Shown in pieces: positions 36,501 through 48,500 of a stretch of DNA of 64,000 nucleotides. The stretch's first letter is position 1. Every line of letters begins with the position of its first letter. Made by a program: the position numbers and the translations under genes. The notes beneath the pieces are model-generated. The model made no database searches. It worked only from the letters and a program-made list of their open reading frames with translations, and was not told the DNA's origin. Source of the stretch: Semisulcospira habei (lineage: Eukaryota; Mollusca; Gastropoda; Semisulcospiridae); NCBI GenBank assembly GCA_036245525.1, contig BTPG01000002.1:167421501-167485500 (forward strand), given 5' to 3'.

Positions 36501-39500
36501 CCTAAGCCTCAGCCCCCACACAAACCTGTCAATCTTACTACAAAGGCTTCTGGCTCTGGTCAGCCTTCTAAGGCCGCCAACTCTGGCGGCAGGAACGCTG
36601 CCCCGGCCCAGAAGTCTAAGAAAGTTACGGGACCGCTGTGCGCACGGGCCCAGAAGGGGGACACTGATGTCCCCCTTCAAAACAAATATGCTGCATTGGA
36701 GGAGCTGATGGAGGGGGTGGAGGTTGTCGTAGCTGGTGCTGTGGCAGCTTCTCCCCCCTCATCTCCGAGGAACCAGAGGAGGCCCGGGAGTCGACCCCCC
36801 TCTGTTTCTTCGACTCCTTCCAAGGCACAGGAAAAGGCGGGAAGGAACTCTTCTCCTACACATAAAACCTAACCATGTACTCTCTTCTTCAGTGGAATTG
36901 TCATGGTTTTCACACCAACTTTGAAGAATTACGCCTTCTAGTCAAGTCCTATAACCCCTCAGTAATATCTCTTCAGGAGACTTACCTGAAGACTTCTGAC
37001 CCTGTCTCCTTTAATGGTTTTAGTGCTATCCATAAAGGTTCTGATTCGGAGAGACGCTCGGGTGGAGTGGCTCTTCTCATTAGCAACCAGTTTTTATGTA
37101 GCCGCGTTAGTGTTGACACCTGTCTTCAGGCTGTTGCAGCTCTGGTTACCTTAAAGAAGACTATAACCATATGCAGTATTTATCTGCCACCATCCCTGCG
37201 GGTCTGTTGTAATGATTTTTTTAATTTAGTAGATCAACTGCCCCCTCCCTTTATTCTCATGGGGGATTTTAACGGTCACATTCACCTTTGGGGTAGTGAC
37301 CACTATGATGGCAGAGGTCAGATGTTAGAAGATGTATTTTCTCAACTTAACCTATGTGTCTTTAATGATGGTTCACCTACATACTCTAACCCAGGTTCAG
37401 GATCTAGTTCTGTTCTAGACCTCACTGTGTGTGATCCTTCTCTCATGCTGGATTTTGACTGGAAGGTTCACGACGACCTGTGTGGTAGTGACCACTTCCC
37501 AGTAGTCCTGTCATCGGTCAGCTGTGGGGAGGATCCGCCGGTGGGGCGCTGGAATCTCAAGAAAGCTAACTGGCCTCTGTTTGCCTCCCTCTGTCAGTCT
37601 CGTATTACAGAGGAGGTGGTCATGTCAGCTGAAGAACCTGTTTCTTCTTTTACTACTATTTTGTTGGACGTAGCGGGTGAAACCATCCCTAAAACTTCCG
37701 CATCAGTCCCTCGGAAGCCGAGAGTACCATGGTTCAATGAGAAGTGCCGCAAGGCCCAAAAAGCGCGCAAATCTGCTCAGCGACGTGTTTTCTGTAATCC
37801 GTCGCAAGTGAATATTTTAACCTTTAAAAGACAGAGGGCGAAAGCCCGTTACATTTTTAAACATGAACGCCGTACTTCCTGGAGACGCTTCGTCTCATCT
37901 TTAACTTCTCGGACTCCGTCCCAGAAAGTCTGGAGGGCTGTTTGAAGAATTAGGGGCAGGGGTGTCTCGGCTTCTGTCGGCCATCTTAGAGATGGTGCCA
38001 GCTTGGTCACAGATAAAAAAGCTGTGGCCAATTTGCTTGCCTCCACCATTGCCCATAATTCTTCAACAGAGCATTATTCACCCTTCTTCCAGAGAGAGAA
38101 GGAGAAGTGAGAGTCTCGTATTTGTGATTTTAAGTCTGATAACTCAGAAGAATATAATGCTCCTTTTACATTATCCAAATTGCAGCAAGCCTTGCAGAAA
38201 TGTAATGACTCTGCTGCTGGCCTAGATACCATCCACTATCAATTCCTAACGCATCTGCCTGAGAGGTCACTCCTTGTACTTCTCAAGGCCTTTAACCATA
38301 TATGGAGAACTGGTCATTTTCCGCCGTCTTGGCACCAGGCTGTGGTTGTACCGATCCCCAAGCCGGGTAAGGATCCTTCCGACCCGGGCAACTACCGGCC
38401 TATCGCTTTGACATCATGTTTATGTAAAACTATGGAGCGCCTGGTCAACGCCCGCCTGGTGTGGTATCTTGAGTCACAGGGTCTCCTCACAGACCTCCAG
38501 TGCGGTTTCCGGCGCTTCCGTAGTACAACTGACCATTTAGTCCACTTTGAATCATTTATTCAAGATGCTTTTTATCAACAAGCAGCATGTCTATGCAATT
38601 TTCTTCGATCTTGAGAAGGCATATGACACTACCTGGAAGTATGGCATAATGTCTGACTTGTTGGACATGGGTTTTAAAGGGCACCTGCCCGTTTTTATTC
38701 ACAATTTTTTGACTAACCGGTCGTTCCATGTCCGTCTGGGCTCCACCCTCTCCGACTCCTTTGAACAGGAGATTGGTGTCCCGCAGGGCAGCATTCTATC
38801 TCCTGTTTTATTTGGTATTAAAATTAATAACACTGTAAAGGCCGTCAAGGATGATTCTGAATGCTCTTTGTTTGTTGATGACTTTGCCTTGTGCGCACGT
38901 GGTCCAGGACTTACGTCCCTTGAGAGGCGCTTGCAGATGTGCGTTGATCGCATCCAGCGGTGGGTGTCTCTCAATGGATTCAAGTTTTCGCCCTCCAAGA
39001 CTGTCTGTGTGCATTTTACTAACCAGACGAAATTTTTTCCAGAACCTAGCCTGAGCCTTGCTGGAGTGCCGATTAAGGTGGCCGAGGAGGCAAAGTTTCT
39101 GGGGGTCATCTTTGACAAAAGACTTACCTTCCGCAACCATATTAATTACCTTAGAACCTCTTGTCAGAAGGCTCTCGACGTTCTTCGTGTCGTCGGTCGT
39201 ACTGACTGGGGTGCGGACCGTACTGTCTTACTTCGACTGTGCCGGGCCCTTGTTCGGTCCAAACTGGATTACGGCTCTGTGGTGTATGGCTCAGCTTCCA
39301 AGTCTGTGCTACAGCGTCTGAACACAATTTACCATCAGGGTCTGTGGATATGTCTTGGGGCCTTCAGGACGTCTCCAGTTCCTAGTCTGTATGCCGAGGC
39401 AGGGGAGCCTTCTCTCAAGCTCCGGCGCATCCGCCTCATGCTCAGCTACGTTCTGAAACTGAAGGCCCATCCAGACAATCCTGCCTATGATTGTGTTTTT

Positions 39501-42500
39501 AAACCATCGTTTGCAGAGATTTACGATACCCATCCGGGAGCTGTCCGTCCACTTTCTTTCCGTGTCCGACCTCATCTGCAGGCGGCCGGATTGGACCTGG
39601 ACAGAGTTTGGGAATCCCTGCAACACATCACTCCACCCTGGCTCTTGCCAGTTCCAGACATCGTGCTGGACTTGACTACCCACAAGAAAGACTCTACTCC
39701 ACCAGCCATATACCAACAGAGCCTCAATGAACTGCTTTCAATTTTTCCTGGCTATTGTCGTATCTATACGGATGGGTCAAAGTCTGAGGATGGGAGAGTG
39801 GCTGCGGCCGCAGTGTCCTCTCGCCATCCTAGACGCCCATTTAAGCACCGCCTCCCAGACCACTCATCTGTATTTAATGCGGAACTGCAGGCGGTTCTGC
39901 TGGCACTCAGGCATGCTTATCGATCTAGAGAAAGGAACTTCCTGATTCTGTCTGACTCTCTTTCTGCCCTGCAGGCCCTTCAGGGCACAGGAAATGACCA
40001 CCCACTGCTGGTGCAGATCAGAGAGCTCCACGCAGACTTGATGAAGGAATATTATGACATCATTTTTATTTGGGTCCCAGGGCATGTGGGCATCGAAGGC
40101 AACAGGATCGCAGATTCTGCTGCCAACGATGCACGCAATGACCCTGTCCTTGACACACAGACTGTTTATAGTGATTTTAGATATGTGACTAGTGCGTACG
40201 TAGCCCGTGAGTGGCAGTCCGAGTGGGACAAAGAGGAAGCTAACAAGCTGCATGAAGCCCTTCCTAAGTTGTCCGACGGTCTACCTTATCGCTGCGGCAG
40301 CCACCGTGAGGAGACTGTCCTGGCTCGGCTCCACATTGGGCACACGTATGTTACGCACTCTTATTTACTAAAACAGGAAGAGCGTCCATGGTGTTATGCC
40401 TGCGACGAGCAGTACTCTGTTCAACACTTTTTGTTGTCTTGTGCTGATCTAATCGACACAAGGCATAAACATTTCACAGCAGACTCCTTGAAGGTTTTGT
40501 TCTGGGATGTGCCCCCGGACAAGATCTTCAGTTTTCTGAGAGAGTGCCATATTTTTAATAAGATTTGAGCATTTATAGACTATGATATTTCTATTATTTT
40601 GACCTTTTTGAGAGTCTGTCTACGTTTTCTTTAAAGACCTGTGCGACATTTTAGCCTGATATATTTTTAAGGTATATTTACATCATGTCTTAAGACCTTT
40701 CTTTTAGTCTGGCTGACCAGATTTTTAACCTTCCCGCCGTGAGATGGCCTTAGTTGCCTGCTCGGCGTTAAACCCAAATAAGTAACTAACTAACTCACAA
40801 TACAGTCACGAGGAGAATCTCACAATGTTCTTTACAAGATTACACGCGAACAAAACTTCGCTTAAACAGGTTAGAAAATAATAAATGGGATGACCCGACC
40901 TGACTAAACACGAGGCGCGCCGCGACACTCGCAAAGGCGCTCAGGTTAGGCGTCGTAGCCCCACAAGGCGGAGTGACACAGTCAGCCTCCACTCTCAGTA
41001 CACCAACGGATTAGGATAGGAACCAGTCGGAAATAGGATGCACTAAAACACAGGTGCAAAAATACACATAAATAACTAACAAAAAACCCAAGATAATCAC
41101 GTCACCTTCCCGCAACTTTATTTACTGTCTTTTGTATTCCCTTCACCCCTCTCCCACAACGGTAAACTCAACCTCAACATATTCCCTTCACCTCTCTCCC
41201 ACAACAATAAATTCAACCTCAGCAAAATACATATTTACACATCACCCCGTGACTCACTTCCAATATTTACACCCCTACGCTAAATAGTAAAATAGCTTCA
41301 GACGCCTGCTCGACGTTAAACCCCCAATAACTAATCCGCCGCTAGATACTCTAGGTACTACAAAATAGCCCTCTACTTTCTATTCTTTTATTCTACACCT
41401 GCCCCCAATACACTCTAGCCAAAATAATAATATAGAACAAGCAAACACAAACAAACCTCCCGAGCAAATGGCTACTAGAGAATTGTCGCGTGTACTCACT
41501 GTCATCGGTGAAGACGCCCCAGCTAAGATGAAGACAAACAAGACAAGACAAGCCAGGGGTAAAGTCGTCGCAGCTCTTCTCTTCTCTCTCCTTCCTCGGA
41601 CAACGGCTCCGGGGACGACCGGAACTGTATCGCAGGGCCGATACACCAGACCGACACAGCTGCTTGTGGCTTCCAGCAAATGGCGAACCACGCCTGAAAA
41701 ACCACCCTCAGAGACTTGCTGGTAAAGGGACTGACTCGTTCGCTGTTGGAAAAGCGACTGACGAAAATTTGGATAACTTAAGGTTGGATAACTTAAGGTT
41801 AAGAAACATCACACTCTGTTCCAAGATCAGAATGATGCGCTCCTTAGTCATCTCGGTGTTTTTGTATGCCTGCGAGTCATGGACCCTCACAGCAGACCTT
41901 GAAAGGAGGATACAAGCCACTGAAATGAGATGTTTGCGAAGGCTGCTTGGCATTTCATACAGAGATCATGTCACAAATGTGGAAGTGGGAAGCAGAATCA
42001 GGCAAGCCATCGGGTCATATGAAGACCTATTAGCCATTGTGAAAAAAAACAAACTAAAGTGGCATGGGCATGTCACGCGTTCAGCAGGGCTTGCCAAAAC
42101 AATTCTGCAAGGCACTGTGCAAGGAGGACGAAGGAGAGGAAGACAGAGGAAAAGATGGGAGGACAATATCTCAGAGTGGACAGGACTGAAGCTGCGCGAT
42201 ACGCTAAGAATGGCAGAGAAGAGAGAGGAATGGAGGGAGCTGGTTGTCAAGTCATCAGTGGTGCCCCAACGGTCGGCAAGACTCCGGGATATAGATAGAT
42301 AGATAGGTTGGCCAAAAAATGCTCACTACATCACTTGATATGAAAACACGTGAAACACTAACCATCCGATGGCGTTCAGACTGGGCGGCCACGTGGCTTT
42401 ACGCCGTCCACCAAACTCCCAAACGGCAGCAAATACTCATGTACAGGCCAAATACTACACACCTACGCTATCGCTACCCAGTGACTAACTGAATCCTGTC

Positions 42501-45500
42501 ACCCCTCTAAACTTACTCCCCTACAAAATTAGACGAAAAAAACCCGTGTCGTGACACCATCGGTAACGTTTTTGAAGAAATAAACAATATGATTCTGTGA
42601 GATTCAATATGTCAGGTGTATGAACACGTGATAAAACAGCAGTAATATACTGACGAGCAAATGAAATGCAACATTTTTGGAATCATTGGAAACACTTTCA
42701 TGTTTCCAAAAATGTTGCATTTCCATTGCTTGTCAGTATATTATAAATGATGCAGACCTGCAATATACAGTGTACATCCACATAAGGTCACGTGAACAAA
42801 TTTCTGTCGATTTGCTTTATCAGTGTTGTTTTCCCACCTTGCATTCTTGAACCAATCTTACCTCCATTCTCTTTACTAGATTTGGACTATATATGGTTGC
42901 TTTATTTCCTGGACTCTTAAGAGTCATGGACAGTCTTTCGTCGGTTAATTTTTATTTGTGCAGTGTGAAACTTTGTAGATTGACTGTCGGTTTCCTTGGG
43001 GGCATTGGGTTTTCCTGATGTTTACCAGTATTTTCCGTTAACCCCTTCACTGCTGAAAAAAATTGAACACCACCCAGCTGCAGGAGGTGTAGATCCTCAG
43101 GAGCCCCCGCATCTGTGGGGGCTCATGAGGATCTATGCCTCTTACTGAAAGCACATTGTGTCCATGTTGTTTGGACGGCTTTGACCCTTTTGCGTTGACT
43201 GAAGAAAGATTTCAGAAGAACGCTTTGTGTCCCCTGGCAGTGAAGGGGTTAGCGCACGGTTCCACAAGGACAGAAACCCCACATCTGGCCGATCTCCCCA
43301 GCAGACTACAGTACAGTTCTGGAAACAGACTGAATTTGAACGTTTAAGTTTCGTGCCAGATTAGCTTGGCACAGTTGAGGCGCCAAGCTATTCTGGCACC
43401 AAGCTTACACTGTCGTGGTCGATCGCTGGAGTGAGTCAGGGCTGAACGCACACTGGTTGTCTCCCCGGTGACCAGTGCAGCGAATCGGGGGAGACAACCA
43501 GTGTGGGCCGAATGGGGTAAAGGCGGGAGAGCACATGGTCTGTAGTTGAGTCATGAGTTGAGTTTTAGTGTAGACTGCACCAGACCTTTTTTTTTGAAAT
43601 AGTTGTCAGAGTATAAATCATAATTATAGTCACCAGTCTGCTACAGCATGTTTTTTTCTTCTTCTTTCATTTATTGTTTTTGGTGGGTTTCTCTGCACAT
43701 TCATTCTATCACCAAAATAAACAGTACACATATTTATTGCGTCCAAATCGGTATATTCATTTTATCAAAATTAATATGTAGCTGACATACCTAAATTCGT
43801 ATAAAACATTGTTGTACATCTGTTAGATCCATATATATTGAATTTATTTATATAAATATTTTTTTAGTGCTTCTTTGATTTGTTATGCTATGAATGATTT
43901 AAGTTTTATCTGTAGAATGTTTAGTGTTTATGATAAGTAGCTTGGTTGTTTTTTTTTAATTGACACTTTAATTAAGTATACCAGTCAAGGTGAAATAAAG
44001 AAAAGTTAAAATTCTGTATGTTCGTACTTACATAATATACGAATCACAGCGGCTTTTGACAAGGAAGAAATACACGCTTTGTCACCATTTTGTGAATATA
44101 AGCACATGACGTGGCAGTCGGTTATTTTGGATCTTGGAGCTTTGAGTCTCAAGATCTTGAATCATTGAACAGGAGAGATAAAGCAATTTCTGTTTTTATC
44201 TTTTGCATGAACTGTCTCAAATTAATTTTAACCCTTTGGAGTTAACCCTGTCAGTGCTTTCTGTTGCGGTGATTCCAGCAGGAATCACTGCGACAAAAAG
44301 TGCTGCAGACAGCCAGCGGGTTAACCCATTTAGCCCCAACGCACAACACAGCAGGAGATGGATCAACCATGATTATTCAAAGGTAGTGCCAGATTAGCTT
44401 GGCGCCGTCATGCGCCAAGCTAATCTGGTACTACCCTTGATTGATCATGGCAGCACCATCTCCTGCAACTGGTAAATAGTCGTTGAGTGACACCTTCAGA
44501 CTGGTAAATGCATCCTAGGGGTTAAATGGGTTGATTCCATTTTGCGCGGGAAATCTTTGCCAGTTATTTGACAAACGCTATATGCAGTATGCAGCAACTG
44601 GGTTTTTGGCTGCAATCTGTCATTGCTCATCTGCCAGCTCTTTATTTCACCTTTCTTGGTTTTAATTATTTTTCGTGCGCTGGTCTTCGATTTCAGACCC
44701 GACCCGCAGGAAAGTGGTTATGTCCGAAGTCACAGACCAGTGCGTTAGTGGTCCTAGGTTGAAATGTACTGTTGCTGTAAAAAAAAACAAAAAAAAACTG
44801 GTAGTGGCTTTCGCAGCATGAAGGGAATGTTCTGTGCATGTTGTTCCCTGCAGAGCTACCTGATTCTGCGGATGGTTATGATGGATACACAATCCGACTG
44901 CTGGGTAAAATTTCCTTTTGCCTTTTTTAATTCTTTATTTTATTATTAAATTTTAATTTGTTTTTACTATATTTTTTATTATATATCATTTTGTAAACAC
45001 ATTTTTTTTTAAACCTCTTTGCTGCCAGGGGTCATGAATTTCATGCCTGTAACGACCACACGCTGACTGACATTACGCGTAAAGGACGCAGGTTAAACGG
45101 GACCAAACCTAGGCACAACGGTCTTAGGTGTGACAAGAGACAAATCCTCATGAGCCACTGCGGGGGCTCATGAGGCTTTACGTCTCTTGCAGATGGGTGG
45201 TGTTCGATTTGCCCTGGCAGTGTTGGGGTTAAAATGAGAACTTTTTTTAGTTTGTGTTGTGAGACCTTTCTCTGCGGTGAGGAAAAGTCATCTGGGTGAC
45301 ATCAGCCTGAGTCGGCCTGCACACATTCGTGAGCGGGCTGACCCAGGCTGACTTCGGCCAGATGAAATTTTGCTTGCCATCGGCGATTTTTAAAAAGACA
45401 CATACGTCTTCCATTACAAGCAAGGATCTCGTGTCTGTTTAATACTTAACATAATTCCATTCCTACACTGCATGTGCATGACCTGATTTGCTCAGTATAT

Positions 45501-48500
45501 GTTCATGTGCTTCCTGTTCGTATGAATACCTTTAGCCAATGTGTGTTTTGCATACAGTGGATTTTTTTTTTTTTTTAACAAGCACTTTTTTTTTGTTGGC
45601 AAGAAAAAAATGATCTAAGAGTCAGAGTCTCTCTAATGAGAAGTATTGAAGGGCTATCGGTGGCACCTGTCATTTAAGACACCCGTCATTGAAGACCATC
45701 ATGCCCAGTTGTTGAGTGGCATCCGTCATGCTGGTTGTGTGCTGGTCTGTGATTTTGGAATGTGTGGATCATTGCTTGAGTGTCCAAAATGACAGACGAG
45801 TGCATGCTTTGTGTTGCCATTCCTGGATTGAGACTGATCTCAAGTTCTTAATCATCTATAGACGTGTACAGTGGCGCTGCAGAGCGATACCTGTCCGTGC
45901 TGGTCTGTATTTTGAACCTTATAGCACAGAGCCACCCTACACACACCCCCTCCCCCCCCCCACCCCCTCCCACCCCCTCCTATCTCCACCCAACCTCCAC
46001 CCCTCTATGTAAGCAAATTGTGCCGAATACTGTTTTCAAATTGGTGGGTGGGATGAGGTAGAGAACTTTCCTTTGCATCTTGACCCATTTAACCCCAATG
46101 GCAGGAGATGGATCGACCATGATAATTCAAGGGTAGTGCCAGATTAGCTTGGCCAGATTAACCCCTTTGCGCATGCAGCTCCCAGTTCTGTAAACAGTAC
46201 CAGTGGCTGCTTGCAAGGGGGGGGGGGGGGAGGGGGGTTAAAGTGGTGTTCACATGGCTGATTTCTCAACGATTTTTGTCTGGCAACAATTGGCCGACGA
46301 AAGTTTCCACCTGTTCACATGGGTGTCTTTTGTCATTTTGGAGTTGGCCGACAATTGCCAGATGTCGGTGGGGTGTTGGCAGCGAGTAGAGCAATGCTCG
46401 ACTTTCCACCGATTTCCCACCAACTCCAAGCAAGCGGGTTGTTTCCTGATCGACGATTGGTTAGAACTAGCCAATCAAATATGATTTTGTTTTCAATCTT
46501 CAGTCAACCTGTTGTCGTGTTCATGGGGTGATGCCCCTTTGACCGAGTTGTGCCGAGTGTCGACGGAACAGCACGAAGTAGCTAAAGTTGGTGGCGTGTC
46601 GCTGGAAAGTCGTCGCAAAATGGGTGAGCGTTCACATGGGCAACGTCTTGATGGCCAATAATCGCCAGACAAAAATCGTTGAGAAATCGGCCATGTGAAC
46701 ACCACTTAAGATAAGCAAGTGCCCTGCAGGCCCAAATTCAGGTGTTTTTTTTTTCTTATCGCTGTGTCTTTTTTTAACACTTTGCCTAAAAGTCGAGAGA
46801 ATCAGACACCAGCTTACTTTGTCGGATTCTCCCAGCAATAGACAAAGGGTTAAACATAATTCTCCTTCTTAATCAACCCGTGATAGCATGCACAAAGGGG
46901 TTAAAAGTGTGTACACATGTAACTGTGACATGGCGTATTGTGATGGCAACAGGGCGGTTCTTTATGGAGGTGATGAGCAAGTACTGGATCATCGTGTGCG
47001 CGGGGATGCTGCTGCTCATCTCGGTGCAGGAAATCGTCATCTACAGGATTATCTACATGATCCTCTTCCTCCTCTTCGTCCTTTTCTTTCAGGTCAGACC
47101 TTTGTTGTTCTATACCGACGAGCAAAAGAAATGCAACATTTTAGAACCATCTAAAAGTGTTTCCGATGGTTCTGAAAGTGTCGCGTTTCTTTTGCTCATC
47201 AGTATAATATATACATATTTTCGGCGAAGCCACTTACACCATAGAACTGATTTTCCTTTGACACCTTCACTGCCGAGAAGAAGTGATTGAACACTATTCA
47301 GCTGCAAGGGGCATAGCACCTCATGAGCCCCCACAACAGCGGGGACTCGTGAGGATCTTTGCCTGTTGCTTAAACCGCTTTGCGTCTATGTTCCTTGGAT
47401 AACTGGGGATCTTTGATGTTAAATTTTTATTAATTTCAAAAACACAGTCTGCATCCACTGGCGGTAAATTGGGTTAACTCTTTCGAGACGTGCTTGTCGC
47501 CACGAATCCGGATGCGGCACGTCTTGAAAGAGTTAACTGTGCGAAAACGATACATGTACTTGCAAGCTGCATGCACAGTTTTTGGCAGCTTTTGTGTTCG
47601 GAGAGGGCTGCGTCAATCCCCACACTTACCGTTTCAATGTTTTCAAGATTCAAGATATTTATTGACCACATAAAAAGGATATTCATCTTTTGCCTGCAGA
47701 GCATAAGTAAAAGTAAGCAAAAAATATCTCAGTGTAGTCACACAGGTTCTAGTAAAAATTGTACGGACTGTCACAGAATCACACAAACAAGACGAGCCAT
47801 TATTTAACCTGTTCAGTGCCAAGAAAATTTTGAATCCACCAAACTACAAGAGGTATAGCTCCTCATGAAGCCCTGCAGTTATGAGCACTCGTGAAGATCT
47901 ATGCCTCTTGCTGACACAACTTTGAATCCTTGTTCCTGGGACAGCTTGGGTTTTTGGTGTTAAATTAATGAACATTGCAGACATACAGGATGCGTATACT
48001 GGCACTAAACAACTTGATTTATTTAGTTGACCCTTTGCATGTTGGGAGAAATTTGTCACGATGATTCCTTAGGAATCACGCAACAAGAACCGCTACCGAC
48101 AGGGAAAGACTTAAATATTGCACAAATGTCCAATATGGCCTTAACCCAATTAGCCCCGGGACCCTGCGGCAGGAGATGAATTGATCATGATAATTCAAGG
48201 GTAGTGCCTGATGAGCTTGGCGCCTGAAGGCGCCAAGCTGATCTGGCTCTACCCTTGAATTATCATGATCAGTCCATCTCCGACAACTGGTACATAGTCG
48301 TTAGACAATGCCTCCAAAAGTTTAGGAGTGTGGCCATGGGGTTAAGAGGGTTAATTGAAATTAAATCCAGGCCTAAAATAATGTAGAATAATGTGTTTGA
48401 TATGAAGAATAAGAATAAGAGTACTTTATTATCTCGAAAAGAGAAATTCGTTTGTGGTACATTTGTGAAAAATAATACAAACAAGACATGAAAACATTAT

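Larger units (their letters stand above)
34823..40797 (+). mobile_element. I/Nimb-type non-LTR retrotransposon (LINE), near full length, defective
   Basis: Flanked by CAATACAGTC at 34813-34822 and 40798-40807; the match extends to 14 bases with one difference, a normal LINE target duplication. It carries ORF1 with three zinc knuckles, then ORF2 with APE endonuclease, reverse transcriptase and RNase H, the gene order of the I clade. The 3' end is CTCGGCGTTAAACCC followed by TAAC repeats instead of poly-A, as in molluscan I/Nimb elements. ORF1 has one frameshift; ORF2 has two stops and one frameshift, so it cannot move alone. It sits inside the solo LTR. Confidence 0.92.
33891..42556 (-). mobile_element. 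Probable solo LTR, minus strand, with nested LINEs
   Basis: Ends are TGTCAGGATC at 33891 and GTGTCGTGACA at 42556, that is TG...CA with short inverted ends (TGTCA/TGACA). The same 5 bases, CCATC, lie immediately outside both ends (33886-33890 and 42557-42561). Read on the minus strand, an AATAAA signal lies at 34002-34007, about 110 bases before the 3' end, as expected for an LTR. Removing the nested I-type LINE and RTE fragment leaves about 2.1 kb with no gag-pol. A non-autonomous element with short TIRs is the alternative. Confidence 0.6.
33118..42583. mobile_element. Composite insertion enclosed by a 91-bp direct repeat
   Basis: The 91 bases at 33027-33117 recur at 42584-42674 with one difference. 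Between them lie about 770 bases of unplaced sequence (33118-33890), a probable solo LTR with nested LINEs (33891-42556) and a 27-base tail. The right copy runs on into a complete family K hairpin; the left copy stops in its first arm. I saw no family A-M hairpin inside. Confidence 0.7.
32320..46952 (+). other. Largest Piezo intron in the window, 14.6 kb
   Basis: Two thirds is the composite insertion (33118-42583). The rest holds hairpins, the Harbinger-like MITE and AT-rich unique sequence (32680-33020, 42750-43030, 43520-44220, 44760-45000, 45380-45660) without recognisable features. Confidence 0.8.

Noticed and set aside
38699..39140. Minus-strand frames of 110-145 codons
   Set aside because: Antisense shadows of the LINE reverse transcriptase.
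41380..41691. Minus-strand frame with a hydrophobic segment
   Set aside because: Lies in the solo LTR body, has no family resemblance and no splice context.
46254..46838. Open frames of 68-76 codons in the 46.2-46.8 kb region
   Set aside because: They overlap the inverted ends of the Harbinger-like MITE and lack coding character.
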